Notes: generated by a model not told the origin, from the letters alone. A DNA stretch of 64,000 nucleotides from Microbacterium sp. MM2322 (GCF_964186585.1 NZ_OZ075067.1:1240001-1304000), one strand, 5' to 3'; positions 8,222 to 17,241 are shown, counted from the first letter of the stretch. A program made the numbers and translations.

Positions 8222-9067
8222 TCAGACCGCGGCGAGCGCCTCGCCGAGGACCGTCAGCACCTCGGACGCGCCGGCGTCGATCTTCACGGTCGCGCGCTTG
8301 TCGCCGCGGGTCTCGCCCCGATTGACGATCACCACGGGAAGGCGGCGGCGGCGGGCGCGGTCGAGCAGACGAATGCCGGAGTTCACCACCAGCGACGATC
8401 CGGCGATGAGCAGTGCATCACTCGAGCGCAGGAGTTGCTCGGCCTCACGGAACTTCTCGAGCGGAATGTACTCACCGAAGAAGACCACCTCGGGCTTCAG
8501 CATCCCGCCGCAGACCGAGCAGTCGGGCACGATGAATCCGTCGCTCGCACCGGGCAACACGTCGCCGTCGGGACCCAACTCGACGTTCTCCGGCACCGTG
8601 ATCCAGGGGTTGTCCCGCTCGATCCGGACGGCGAGGTCGCGACGGTCGAAGACCTGACCGCAGCGCAGGCACGAGACGCGCCGCATCGTCCCGTGGAGCT
8701 CGACCACTCGCCGACTGCCGGCGCGCACGTGCAGGCCGTCGACGTTCTGCGTGATGACGCCCGTCGCGATCCCGGCGCTCTCGAGGTCGGCGAGCGCGCG
8801 ATGGCCCTGATTGGGAGAGGCGGCGGCGAAGGTCCGCCAGCCGAGGTGGCTACCGACCCAGTACCGACGACGGGAGGCGTCGTCGGCGAGGAAATCCTGC
8901 GCTGTCATGGGGGTGCGCACGGGGGCGCCCTTGCCGCGATAGTCGGGGATGCCCGAATCCGTCGACAGGCCGGCACCGGTGAGGACGGCGATGCGATGGC
9001 CGGCGAGCGCGGAAATCGCACGTTCCACGGCGGCCGTCGTCGCGGCATCCAGATCCAGCACGCTCAT
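8222..9067 (-). CDS. Sir2-family NAD-dependent protein deacylase
   Basis: This 281-residue sirtuin shows the NAD-binding motif GAGLSTDSGIPDYRG (about residues 31-45), the catalytic TQNVDGLH segment with the active histidine in ELHGT, and a four-Cys zinc module (CLRCG and CSVCGG). The C-terminal GSSLVVN and IVNRGETRGD segments contact NAD. Sirtuins remove acyl groups from protein lysines using NAD. The ATG at 9067 has a strong AGGAGG-type ribosome site; TAGGCT at 9086-9091 on this strand is a plausible -10 box. It is divergent from the TrmH-type methyltransferase. Confidence 0.92.
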   Translation of the reverse strand: MSVLDLDAATTAAVERAISALAGHRIAVLTGAGLSTDSGIPDYRGKGAPVRTPMTAQDFLADDASRRRYWVGSHLGWRTFAAASPNQGHRALADLESAGIATGVITQNVDGLHVRAGSRRVVELHGTMRRVSCLRCGQVFDRRDLAVRIERDNPWITVPENVELGPDGDVLPGASDGFIVPDCSVCGGMLKPEVVFFGEYIPLEKFREAEQLLRSSDALLIAGSSLVVNSGIRLLDRARRRRLPVVIVNRGETRGDKRATVKIDAGASEVLTVLGEALAAV

Positions 9068-9142
9068 GGGCCTCCTCGGTGATCGAGCCTACGCCGTCGT
9101 CGTTTCGCGGAGGTCACGTCGGCCCCGTGACAGCATGGGCGG

Positions 9143-9934
9143 ATGACCACGATCCGGATCGACGACGCGGGAGATCCGCGGCTGGCGGACTACCGCGGCC
9201 TCACCGACACCGCACTCCGGCGAGTGGCGGAACCGGCCGGGGGCCTCTACATCGCCGAGTCGGCCAAGGTCATCTCGCGTGCCGTCGCGGCGGGCCACCG
9301 CCCTCGTTCCCTCCTCGTGCAGGAGAAGTGGCTCGACGACGTGACGGCGCTCGCGGGCGACGCGCCCGTCTATGTCGTCCCCGACACGGTCGCCGAGCAG
9401 GTCACCGGCTTCGCGGTGCACCGGGGAGCGCTCGCTGCCATGCACCGCCCCGCAGAGCGCGACCCCGCACGCCTCCTCACCGACGCTCGAACCGTCGTCG
9501 TACTGGAGGACATCGTCGACCACACGAACGTCGGCGCCGCCTTCCGCGCGGCGGCGGCGCTGGGAGCCGACGCCGTCCTGGTCTCACCCCGCTGCGGCGA
9601 TCCCCTCTACCGTCGCAGTGTGCGGGTGAGTATGGGAACGGTGTTCCAAGTGCCGTGGGCGCGTCTACCCGAGTGGGATGCCGCTCGTTCCCTGTTCGTG
9701 GACGCCGGTGTGCACCTCGCGGCGCTCGCGCTCGCCGCCGACGCCGTGTCGCTCGACGAGTTCGCCGCGGCGCGCCCAGCCCGCCTCGCCGTTCTCATGG
9801 GCTCGGAGGGCGACGGACTCTCCGCAGCGGCGCTCGCCGCCGCGGACACGGTCGTCACGATCCCCATGTCGGGCGGAGTCGACTCGCTCAACGTGGCGTC
9901 CGCCGCGGCGGTCGCGCTGTGGGCCCTCCGCTGA
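9143..9934 (+). CDS. SpoU/TrmH-family RNA 2'-O-methyltransferase
   Basis: The 263-residue protein has an N-terminal SpoU substrate-binding-like region (residues 1-100, LRRVAEPAGGLYIAESAKVI) and a SpoU methyltransferase domain with the knot-fold motifs VVLEDIVDHTNVGAAFRAA, LMGSEGDGLS and IPMSGGVDSLNVASAAA. These bind S-adenosylmethionine and methylate a ribose 2'-OH of tRNA or rRNA; the target nucleotide is not predictable. Normally the last motif reads SLNVS; here it is SLNVAS, a common actinobacterial variant. The ATG at 9143 follows CAGCAT by six bases, close to the leaderless promoter pattern of this genome. It converges with the SGNH hydrolase one base apart. Confidence 0.88.
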   Translation: MTTIRIDDAGDPRLADYRGLTDTALRRVAEPAGGLYIAESAKVISRAVAAGHRPRSLLVQEKWLDDVTALAGDAPVYVVPDTVAEQVTGFAVHRGALAAMHRPAERDPARLLTDARTVVVLEDIVDHTNVGAAFRAAAALGADAVLVSPRCGDPLYRRSVRVSMGTVFQVPWARLPEWDAARSLFVDAGVHLAALALAADAVSLDEFAAARPARLAVLMGSEGDGLSAAALAAADTVVTIPMSGGVDSLNVASAAAVALWALR

Positions 9935-9935
9935 C

Positions 9936-10778
9936 TCAGTCCCCGTGCGGGTGGCTGGAGAACGGGAGAGCCTCGGGGCGCTTCGCCGTGATCTCGTCGC
10001 CCGAGGACTGGTGCCGAAGACGCCGCAGCACCCAGGGCACGAAGTGTGTGCGTGCCCAGACGAGGTCGTTCGCGCGGGCAGCGCGCCACGTCGTCGGCGG
10101 AAGCGCCTCGGGAGCCATCGGCTGCAGCTCGTTCGGCACGTTCAGTGAGCGCAGCACCATGCGGGCGACCTCGTGGTGGCCGAGCGAGTTGTAGTGCAGG
10201 CGATCGTCGTCGAAGAAGCGCATGTCCTGCACCTCTTTGAGCGCCCACTGGTCGGCCACGATGCAGTCGTAGCGGTCTGCGATGGCGCGGATGTTCTCGT
10301 TGTAGATCGCCACACGACCTCGGATACCGCGGAAGACGGGGGTGAACTCGGTGTCGATGGCGGTGAACACGAGGAGTGTCGCGCCCTGCGACGAGAGGCG
10401 GGCGACGGCATCCTCGAACAATTCGGCGACGGCGTCCGGATCACCCTGGGGACGGATCACGTCGTTGCCGCCGGCGGAGAGCGTGATGAGATCGGGCTTG
10501 AGCGCGAGGGCCGGCTCGATCTGCGCGTCGACGATCTGGCGGATCAGCTTGCCCCGGATCGCGAGGTTCGCATACGCGAAGTCGTCGACCTGCGAGGACA
10601 GGACGGCGGCGACACGATCCGCCCAGCCGCGGTGCTGACCCGGGCGGTCGGGGTAGGGGTCGCCGATCCCCTCGGTGAAGGAGTCGCCGATCGACACCAT
10701 TCGCCGCCAGGGATGGACGGTCGGATTGGGGATGTAGGGCGAACGGTTCTCGTCCGGGCCCGGGACGTTCTCGAGCAT
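9936..10778 (-). CDS. SGNH/GDSL-type hydrolase
   Basis: This 280-residue esterase/lipase-fold protein has all four SGNH blocks: block I GDSFTEGIGD (Ser33), block II Gly in ANLAIRGKL, block III LSAGGNDV, and block V DRLHYNSLGHH with the Asp-x-x-His pair. It lacks a signal peptide, so it is probably cytoplasmic; natural substrates may be acetylated sugars or lipids but are unknown. The ATG at 10778 has GGAGGT just upstream and TAGCCT (10794-10799, this strand) as a likely -10 box. It is divergent from the helicase gene, with a short shared intergenic region. Confidence 0.88.
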   Translation of the reverse strand: MLENVPGPDENRSPYIPNPTVHPWRRMVSIGDSFTEGIGDPYPDRPGQHRGWADRVAAVLSSQVDDFAYANLAIRGKLIRQIVDAQIEPALALKPDLITLSAGGNDVIRPQGDPDAVAELFEDAVARLSSQGATLLVFTAIDTEFTPVFRGIRGRVAIYNENIRAIADRYDCIVADQWALKEVQDMRFFDDDRLHYNSLGHHEVARMVLRSLNVPNELQPMAPEALPPTTWRAARANDLVWARTHFVPWVLRRLRHQSSGDEITAKRPEALPFSSHPHGD

Positions 10779-10869
10779 GGCACCTCCACATCGAGGCTAC
10801 CCGCCGGAGGTCAGCAGTCCAGATCCCGGCGGGGACGACTGTCGGAATGCACGATTAGGGTGGATCGAC

Positions 10870-12726
10870 GTGACGAGCGAGACGACGAACGAAGCGGGGG
10901 CGGCTTCAGAAGAGCCCCACTTCGGGAGTTTCGCCGCCGAGCATCTCTCCCCGGCGTTCCCGCAGCGCGCACCCTGGGGAACCGCGCAGAACCTCCGCGC
11001 CTGGCAGGCCGAAGCCCTCGAGCAGTACTTCGAGATGGACGGACCCGACGGCGTCGGCGGCGGGCCTCGCGACTTCCTCGCCGCCGCGACCCCGGGCGCC
11101 GGTAAGACCACGTTCGCGCTCCGCCTCGCGAGCGAGCTGCTCCGGCGCCGGATCATCGACCGCATCATCGTGGTCGCACCGACCGAGCACCTGAAGACCC
11201 AGTGGGCGGATGCCGCGGCCCGCGTCTCGATCCGCCTCGACCCGCGGTTCAGCAACAAGCACTTCTCGCCGGCGCGGCACTATCACGGGGTCGCGGTCAC
11301 CTATGCGCAGGTCGCGGTCAAGGCATCCGTCCACGAACGACTCGTCCTCGACTCCCGGGCGCTCGTCATCCTCGACGAGGTGCACCACGGTGGTGACGCG
11401 CTCAGCTGGGGCGACGCACTCCGCGAGGCGTACGGGCGGGCGACGCGGCGTCTGCTCCTGTCGGGGACGCCCTTCCGCAGCGACACCGCGCCCATCCCCT
11501 TCGTCGAATACCACCCCAATGACAAGGGCATCCGTCTCTCGCGGACCGACTACAACTACGGTTACGGCCGCGCGCTCGCCGACGGCGTGGTCCGTCCCGT
11601 CCTCTTCCACGTCTATGCCGGCCAGATGAAGTGGCGCACGAAGGCGGGCGACGAGTACGAAGCCCACCTCGGTCAGGACAACACGAAGGACATCAACTCC
11701 CAGGCGTGGCGGACGGCGCTGAACCCGGAGGGGGAGTGGATCTCGGCCGTCCTGCGCTCCGCCGACAGGCGGCTCACCGAGGTCCGTCAGGACGTCCCGG
11801 ATGCCGGGGGCCTCGTCATCGCGACGGATCAGACGGCCGCGCGCGCCTATGCGGCGATCCTCCGCGACATCACGGGGGAGCCGACGACGGTCGTCCTGTC
11901 CGACGACAAGGCGGCGTCGGGTCGCATCGAGACCTTCGGGCAGTCGACGACCCGGTGGATGGTCGCGGTCCGGATGGTGTCGGAAGGCGTCGACGTGCCC
12001 CGACTCGCGGTCGGCGTCTACGCGACCAGCGCATCGACACCACTGTTCTTCGCGCAGGCGATCGGTCGCTTCGTGCGAGCCCGCCGCCGGGGCGAAGCGG
12101 CATCCGTCTTCCTCCCCAACGTTCCGCAGCTGCTCGCCCTCGCGAACGAGATGGAACGCGAGCGAGACCACGCGCTCGACCGCGAGGAGAGCGACGACGA
12201 CGGCCTCGAGGACTCCCTGCTCGAAGAGGCGGAGCGCGAGGACAAGGCATCCGATTCGCTCATCGAGGAGGGCAGCTACCAGGCCCTGGGCTCGACTGCG
12301 CACTTCGACCGGGTGCTCTACGACGGCAAGGAGTTCGGCCAGCTGGCCGTTCCGGGGACGCTGGAGGAGGAGGAGTTCCTCGGCATCCCGGGACTCCTCG
12401 AGCCCGAGCACGTGCACGAGCTCCTGATGCAGCGGCAGTCGCGGCAGACGCGCCACCGTCATGCGCGTGAAGCGCAGGAGAAGACGACCGCCGAGGCCAC
12501 GGGCGAACCCGAGAACACGTTGCCCCCGGCCCTCCACCGGACGCTCCGCGAGCAGCGCCAACTCCTCAACAGCCTCGTCGGCCTGTACGCGCGCCAGAGC
12601 GGTGAGCCCCACGGGGCCGTGCACGCGGAGCTCCGGCGGGTGTGCGGCGGGCCTGAGGTCGCACGCGCCACCGTCGCCCAGCTGCAGGCGCGCATCGAGG
12701 TCCTGCGCCGTCGCGTCCACTCGTGA
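10870..12726 (+). CDS. DEAD/DEAH-box superfamily 2 helicase
   Basis: The 618-residue protein contains a complete SF2 core: Walker A TPGAGKTTFALR (near residue 77), motif Ia VVAPTEHLKTQW, a DEVH Walker B (LDEVHHGGDAL), motif III LSGTPFRSD, and C-terminal motifs V (VSEGVDVPRLAVGVYATS) and VI (QAIGRFVRARR). A charged, coiled-coil-prone tail of about 180 residues follows (ERERDHALDREESDDDG onward). It belongs to the helicase group related to the type III restriction/UvsW-like fold, but there is no nuclease or methylase partner nearby. The GTG at 10870 is chosen because TAGGGT (10856-10861) lies eight bases upstream; an open extension to 10777 has no promoter support. Confidence 0.85.
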   Translation: MTSETTNEAGAASEEPHFGSFAAEHLSPAFPQRAPWGTAQNLRAWQAEALEQYFEMDGPDGVGGGPRDFLAAATPGAGKTTFALRLASELLRRRIIDRIIVVAPTEHLKTQWADAAARVSIRLDPRFSNKHFSPARHYHGVAVTYAQVAVKASVHERLVLDSRALVILDEVHHGGDALSWGDALREAYGRATRRLLLSGTPFRSDTAPIPFVEYHPNDKGIRLSRTDYNYGYGRALADGVVRPVLFHVYAGQMKWRTKAGDEYEAHLGQDNTKDINSQAWRTALNPEGEWISAVLRSADRRLTEVRQDVPDAGGLVIATDQTAARAYAAILRDITGEPTTVVLSDDKAASGRIETFGQSTTRWMVAVRMVSEGVDVPRLAVGVYATSASTPLFFAQAIGRFVRARRRGEAASVFLPNVPQLLALANEMERERDHALDREESDDDGLEDSLLEEAEREDKASDSLIEEGSYQALGSTAHFDRVLYDGKEFGQLAVPGTLEEEEFLGIPGLLEPEHVHELLMQRQSRQTRHRHAREAQEKTTAEATGEPENTLPPALHRTLREQRQLLNSLVGLYARQSGEPHGAVHAELRRVCGGPEVARATVAQLQARIEVLRRRVHS

Positions 12727-12812
12727 CGCGATCTCCTTCGGAGCCCCGAAATGCTGGCAGTTCCGATGTTCTGACGGGTGCGGTCGTTGGTCGTGGCTAC
12801 CGTGAGAGGGAC

Positions 12813-13916
12813 ATGAGCACGACGAATGCGACGCCCCTGCCAGACGCCACCCCTCGAATCCGGCGGCGGTGGGCTTCGTATCTCGCCGATGAACGGGCCG
12901 AAGCCCGGGTCTACCGCGAGCTCGCGGCGCGCCGATCCGGGGAGGAGCGTGAGATCCTCGAGGCGCTCGCCGAGGCCGAGGGCCGGCACGAGGCGCACTG
13001 GCTCGGCCTCCTCGGCGGCGAGCCCACGCGGTTGCCCCGAGCGTCGCTCCGGACCCGGATGCTCGCCGCCATGGCCCGCCGATTCGGCTCGATCTTCGTC
13101 CTGGCGCTCGCCCAGAATGCCGAGAACCGCTCGCCGTACGACGACGACCCGCACGCCACCGCGGCGATGCGCGCCGACGAGAAGATCCACGGCGAGGTCG
13201 TCCGCGGCCTCGCGGCGCGGGGACGGCTGCGTCTTTCGGGAACCTTCCGAGCCGCGGTGTTCGGGGCGAATGACGGACTCGTGTCGAACCTCGCCCTCGT
13301 CATGGGCATCGGGGCGACGGGAGTCGCGCCGCAGTTCGTCCTCTTCAGCGGCATTGCGGGCCTCCTCGCCGGTGCGCTGTCGATGGCGGCGGGGGAGTTC
13401 GTGTCGGTGCGCTCTCAGCGCGAGCTGATCGAGGCAACTCATCCGAACAACGACACCGACCACGTCCTGCCCGACCTCGACGTCGACGCGAACGAACTCG
13501 CCCTGGTCTACCGGACCCGCGGGTTGGACGAAGCGGCGGCTCTGGCGCGAGCGCGGAAGGTCATCGGGGCCGCGCAGGCGAGTGACCGGGCCACTCCCTA
13601 CCGCCGTGCCGCGGAACCGCCCGCCGACCTGGAGTCCGTCGGCTCGGCCTTCGGGGCCGCGGCATCCAGTTTCGCGTTCTTCGCGTCGGGCGCCGTGATC
13701 CCCGTGCTGCCGTGGATCTTCGGGCTCTCGGGCGTCGCGGCCGTGGTCCTCGCCCTCGCCCTCGTGGGCCTCGCCCTGTTGCTCACCGGCGCGACGGTGG
13801 GGCTGCTGTCGGGTGCGCCGCCGCTTCGTCGCGGACTCCGTCAGCTGGCGATCGGATTCGGTGCGGCGGCGATCACCTACCTGCTGGGGCTTCTGTTCGG
13901 CGTATCCGCTGCGTAG
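12813..13916 (+). CDS. ferritin-like domain fused to VIT1/CCC1 metal transporter
   Basis: This 367-residue fusion has an N-terminal helical ferritin/rubrerythrin-like domain (residues about 14-140) with metal-ligand-like segments ERAEARVYRELA, EILEALAEAEGRHEAHW and DEKIHGEVV. A VIT1/CCC1 transporter domain follows (about 150-367) with FGANDGLVSNLALVMG, MAAGEFVSVRSQRE and four or five membrane helices. Family members move Fe(II) or Mn(II) out of the cytosol. The ferritin part probably senses or presents the metal, as shown for membrane-bound ferritin A-type (MbfA) proteins in other bacteria. The ATG at 12813 has GAGAGG just upstream; the frame extension to 12723 has no ribosome site. Confidence 0.88.
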   Translation: MSTTNATPLPDATPRIRRRWASYLADERAEARVYRELAARRSGEEREILEALAEAEGRHEAHWLGLLGGEPTRLPRASLRTRMLAAMARRFGSIFVLALAQNAENRSPYDDDPHATAAMRADEKIHGEVVRGLAARGRLRLSGTFRAAVFGANDGLVSNLALVMGIGATGVAPQFVLFSGIAGLLAGALSMAAGEFVSVRSQRELIEATHPNNDTDHVLPDLDVDANELALVYRTRGLDEAAALARARKVIGAAQASDRATPYRRAAEPPADLESVGSAFGAAASSFAFFASGAVIPVLPWIFGLSGVAAVVLALALVGLALLLTGATVGLLSGAPPLRRGLRQLAIGFGAAAITYLLGLLFGVSAA

Positions 13917-13961
13917 GGGCGGTGATACCCCGCTCGATTATTCGGCGTGCACAGAACGTGC

Positions 13962-13967
13962 TACTGT
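13962..13967 (+). promoter_or_regulatory. possible -10 box of the tRNA-Leu gene
   Basis: TACTGT lies about 55 bases upstream of the mature tRNA 5' end in a gap that otherwise holds nothing recognisable. The -35 region at the right distance is poorly conserved, so this is a weak call. Confidence 0.35.
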
Positions 13968-14020
13968 CGATCCTCGGTTGCGAAACCGAAATCCCGGAGG
14001 AAACAACGGGAGAAAACTCT

Positions 14021-14105
14021 GCGCGGGTGGCGGAATAGGTAGACGCGCTAGCTTGAGGTGCTAGTGCCCGAATAGGGCGTGGGGGTTCAAGTCCCCCCTC
14101 GCGCA
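14021..14105 (+). tRNA. tRNA-Leu (anticodon GAG)
   Basis: The 85-base sequence folds as a class II tRNA: acceptor GCGCGGG pairs with CTCGCGC, the anticodon arm is CTAGC-TTGAGGT-GCTAG (anticodon GAG, reading CUC/CUU), there is a long variable arm (GTGCCCGAATAGGGCGT) and the T arm is GGGGG-TTCAAGT-CCCCC. The CCA end is not encoded. It is followed by a strong hairpin terminator. Confidence 0.97.
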
Positions 14106-14112
14106 CAGAGTG

Positions 14113-14140
14113 GAAATGGGTCCCGAAAGGGGCCCATTTC
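14113..14140 (+). terminator. hairpin terminator after tRNA-Leu
   Basis: A 12-bp stem (GAAATGGGTCCC against GGGGCCCATTTC, one G-T pair) closes on a GAAA tetraloop eight bases after the tRNA. It is followed by a short T-containing stretch rather than a full U-tract. Confidence 0.75.
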
Positions 14141-14223
14141 TCGTTTCCGGGCCGGCTCACGTCCCGCGGCTCTGGCCTTTGCCCACCGTGCGTCGGGCAC
14201 GGCCGCGCGGGTAGCGTGGGCGC

Positions 14224-15522
14224 ATGTCTGTTCACGACGATCTGCCCGAGGTCGCTCGCGTCGCCCGCGACCTGATCCGCTTCGACACGACCAACTACGG
14301 CGAGGGACGTGCGAACGGCGAGCGTGAGGCCGCCGAGTACGTGGGCGCGTACCTCGAGTCGATCGGGCTCACTCCGGAGTACTACGAGCCGGTGCCGCGC
14401 CGCACCAATGTGATGGCCAGGGTGCCCGGTCGCGACCCCGAGAAGCCCGCCCTCATCCTCCACGGGCACCTCGACGTCGTCCCCGCCGTGGCGGCGGACT
14501 GGAGCGTCGACCCCTTCGAGGGCGTCGTCAAGGACGGGATGCTGTGGGGTCGCGGTGCCGTCGACATGAAGGACATGAACGCCATGATCCTGACTTCGGT
14601 GGCGGAGCTGCTCCGGTCGGGCGAGCGACCCGAGCGCGACCTCATCCTCACGTTCTTCGCCGATGAGGAGAACGGCGGGGTCGAGGGCTCTCAGCTCGTC
14701 GTCCGTGACCGGGCCGAATGGTTCGCCGGCGCCACCGAAGCGATCAGTGAGGTCGGTGGCTACTCGATCGGAGTGGGGGATCAGCGGGCGTACCTGCTGC
14801 AGGTCGGCGAGAAGGCGCTCATCTGGATCCGCCTCCACGCGACAGGACAGGCCGGGCACGGCAGCCGCCACCACCCCGACAACGCCGTCACCCGCCTGGC
14901 CGAGGCGGTCGCCGCTCTCGGCCGCACCGGATGGCCGATCGAGCTCACCTCGACGACCCGTCAGCTCGTCGGCTCGCTCGCCGACCTGTCGGGCACCTTG
15001 GCCGACGATCCCGACGCGATCGCCGACACGGCGGGCGCGGCATCCGCCTTCCTCCGCTCCACCTTCCGGACGACTACCAACCCGACCGGTCTGACGGCGG
15101 GCTACAAGCACAACGTGATCCCGGATGCGGCAACCGCCGCGATCGACATCCGCACCCTCCCGGGGCACGAGGACGAGGTCCTCGCTCAGGTGCAGCGGAT
15201 CGTCGGCGACGACATCCGCATCGAGGTCGTCCATCGCGACATCGGGCTCGAGGTGCCGTTCGCCGGAGACCTCGTCGACGCGATGGTCGCCGCGCTGGAT
15301 CGCCACGATCCCGGAATCCCGGTCATCCCGTACCTTATGGGGGGAGGGACCGACAACAAGGCCCTCGCCGAGCTCGGCATCGCCGGGTTCGGGTTCGCGC
15401 CGTTGCGACTGCCCGCCGATCTCGACTTCACCGGGATGTTCCACGGTGTCGATGAGCGCGTCCCGATCGACGCCCTCGTGTTCGGGCAGCGCGTGCTCAC
15501 CGATCTCATCCGCACGTACTGA
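14224..15522 (+). CDS. M20/M25/M40-family metallopeptidase
   Basis: The 432-residue amidohydrolase has the di-zinc signatures of the M20 family: HGHLDVVPA (first His and Asp), GRGAVDMKDMNA (bridging Asp), FFADEENGG (catalytic Glu pair) and the dimerisation-domain histidine in GQAGHGSRHHPDN. The last zinc ligand is probably the His in FTGMFHGVDE. Enzymes of this family hydrolyse peptides, N-acyl amino acids or succinyl-diaminopimelate; the architecture matches broad dipeptidase/ArgE-like members and no more exact substrate can be given. The ATG at 14224 lies six bases after TAGCGT, so the mRNA is probably leaderless. The uppP gene follows after nine bases, likely co-transcribed. Confidence 0.9.
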   Translation: MSVHDDLPEVARVARDLIRFDTTNYGEGRANGEREAAEYVGAYLESIGLTPEYYEPVPRRTNVMARVPGRDPEKPALILHGHLDVVPAVAADWSVDPFEGVVKDGMLWGRGAVDMKDMNAMILTSVAELLRSGERPERDLILTFFADEENGGVEGSQLVVRDRAEWFAGATEAISEVGGYSIGVGDQRAYLLQVGEKALIWIRLHATGQAGHGSRHHPDNAVTRLAEAVAALGRTGWPIELTSTTRQLVGSLADLSGTLADDPDAIADTAGAASAFLRSTFRTTTNPTGLTAGYKHNVIPDAATAAIDIRTLPGHEDEVLAQVQRIVGDDIRIEVVHRDIGLEVPFAGDLVDAMVAALDRHDPGIPVIPYLMGGGTDNKALAELGIAGFGFAPLRLPADLDFTGMFHGVDERVPIDALVFGQRVLTDLIRTY

Positions 15523-15531
15523 AAGGCCCCC

Positions 15532-16365
15532 ATGTCGATCCTCGACGCCATCATCCTGGGTATCGTCCAAGGCCTGACGGAGTTCCTCCCGATCTCGTCG
15601 AGCGCACATCTGCGCATCGTGGGAGAGTTCCTGCCCAACGCGCAGGACCCGGGCGCCACCTTCACCGCGATCACGCAGATCGGCACCGAGCTCGCTGTGC
15701 TGGTGTACTTCTGGACCCGCATCATGCGGATCATCGCGGCGTGGGCGAAGTCCCTCACCGGGCGGGTTCCGAGGAACGACCCGGACGCCCGCATGGGATG
15801 GATCGTCATCATCGGCACGATCCCGATCGGTGTGCTCGGCTTCCTCTTCCAGGACGTCATCCGCGACACGTTCCGCAACCTCTGGCTCGTCGCGATCGTC
15901 CTGATCGTGTTCGGCATCATCCTCGGCGTCGCGGACGCACTGGGAAAGCGTGTCCGCACCGAGAAGGACCTGACGATCGGCCACGGCCTCACCCTCGGCT
16001 TCGCACAGGCCCTCGCACTGATCCCGGGTGTCTCGCGGTCGGGTGCTACGACGACCGCCGGCCTGGCGATGGGCTACACCCGCCCGGCTGCCGCCGAGGT
16101 CGCGTTCCTCCTCGCGGTCCCGGCCGTGTTCGGCAGCGGGCTCTACGAGTTGGTCCAGGCGATCCGCGAACCCGGGCAGTCGCCCTTCACCCTGGGCGAG
16201 ACCGCCATCGCGACGGTCGTCTCGTTCGGCGTCGGTCTCGCCGTGATCGCCTATCTGATGCGGTATCTGAAGCGCGGCAGCTTCCTGCCGTTCGTCCTCT
16301 ACCGCGTGGTGCTCGGCGTCGTTCTGCTCATCCTGCTCGCCGCGGGAGTGCTGCAGGCCTACTGA
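15532..16365 (+). CDS. uppP: undecaprenyl-diphosphatase (BacA/UppP type)
   Basis: This 277-residue integral membrane enzyme dephosphorylates undecaprenyl pyrophosphate to recycle the lipid carrier for peptidoglycan synthesis and gives intrinsic bacitracin tolerance. The two family signatures are present: [16 protein letters not shown] near residue 12 (catalytic Glu and Ser) and [16 protein letters not shown] near 165 (catalytic Arg-Ser). About eight membrane helices are evident. The start ATG has GAAAGG seven bases upstream and is nine bases from the M20 gene, suggesting a bicistronic unit. It converges with the PAC2 gene. Confidence 0.95.
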   Translation: MSILDAIILGIVQGLTEFLPISSSAHLRIVGEFLPNAQDPGATFTAITQIGTELAVLVYFWTRIMRIIAAWAKSLTGRVPRNDPDARMGWIVIIGTIPIGVLGFLFQDVIRDTFRNLWLVAIVLIVFGIILGVADALGKRVRTEKDLTIGHGLTLGFAQALALIPGVSRSGATTTAGLAMGYTRPAAAEVAFLLAVPAVFGSGLYELVQAIREPGQSPFTLGETAIATVVSFGVGLAVIAYLMRYLKRGSFLPFVLYRVVLGVVLLILLAAGVLQAY

Positions 16366-16377
16366 GCCTCGCGGGCG

Positions 16378-17241
16378 TCAGCGGCGGGGATCGTCTTTCG
16401 GTCCTCGCGGTCCGTCGCCGCGGCGGCGGAGGTACCGCTCGAACTCCTGGGCGATGGCATCACCGGACGCTTCGGGCGAGTCCCATGCGTCGCGCGCGGT
16501 CTCGAGTTGATGGATGTACTCCGTCATCTCCTCGTCGTCGGCGGCGGCGGCATCCACGGATGCCTCCCACGCCAGCGCCTCCGCGGGCAGAACGCCGCGG
16601 GGGATCGAGGCTCCGGTGATCTCACCGAGCTTGTCGAGGAGCGCCAGCGTCGCCTTGGGCGACGGCGTGTGACCGGCGACGTAGTGGGGGATGCTCGCCC
16701 ACAGGCCGGCGGTCGGGATGCCGGCGGCCTCGCCGGCCGCGGCGAGCGTCGAGAGGATGCCGACGGGACCCTCGTACGTCGATCGCTCGAGCCCGAGCGC
16801 ACCACGGAGCTCCTCGTTCTCCGATCCGGCGAACACCGAGATCGGGCGGGTGTGGGGGACATCGCTCATCATCGATCCGAGCGCCACGATGCCGGTGATG
16901 TCTTCGCGAAGGGCGGCGTCGATGAACTCGGCCGAGAACGCCTGCCAGGCGCGCGCCGGCTCCGTGCCGGTGAGAAGCCAGAGGTCGGGACCGTCCTCAC
17001 GGGGAGCCGCCGGCCGCCACAGCGTCGCGTCCGGCCAGACGAGTCGACGTGAACCGTCGGCATCCATCTGCATCTGCGGGCGCGTGTACTGGTAGTCGAA
17101 GTACAGCTCCGGATCGACGGCCAACACCTTCTCGAACGTCCCCGCGGTCCGCAACTGCGAGGCCGCAGCGGTCGCCGCCTCGCCGGCATCGTTCCAGCCG
17201 TCGACGGCGATCACGAGCACTCGCTGTCCCAGTCCCTGCAC
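16378..17241 (-). CDS. PAC2-family protein (proteasome-assembly-chaperone-like)
   Basis: The 287-residue protein matches the actinobacterial PAC2 family: N-terminal VLVIAVDGWNDAGEAA, LTGTEPARAWQAF, the central GALGLERSTYEGPVGILSTLAAAGEAAGIPTAGLWASIPHY region (read as several short blocks), and a highly acidic C-terminus (AADDEEMTEYIHQLE). Structural members exist in actinobacteria but the biochemical role is unclear; some lie near proteasome genes, which is not the case here. The GTG at 17241 has GAGAGG six bases upstream and is preferred over the long open extension, which overlaps the divergent HAD gene. Confidence 0.85.
   Translation of the reverse strand: MQGLGQRVLVIAVDGWNDAGEAATAAASQLRTAGTFEKVLAVDPELYFDYQYTRPQMQMDADGSRRLVWPDATLWRPAAPREDGPDLWLLTGTEPARAWQAFSAEFIDAALREDITGIVALGSMMSDVPHTRPISVFAGSENEELRGALGLERSTYEGPVGILSTLAAAGEAAGIPTAGLWASIPHYVAGHTPSPKATLALLDKLGEITGASIPRGVLPAEALAWEASVDAAAADDEEMTEYIHQLETARDAWDSPEASGDAIAQEFERYLRRRGDGPRGPKDDPRR

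Noticed and set aside
13873..15984. 703-codon minus-strand frame crossing tRNA-Leu, the M20 gene and uppP
   Set aside because: It would read through a tRNA and its terminator, and has shadow composition.
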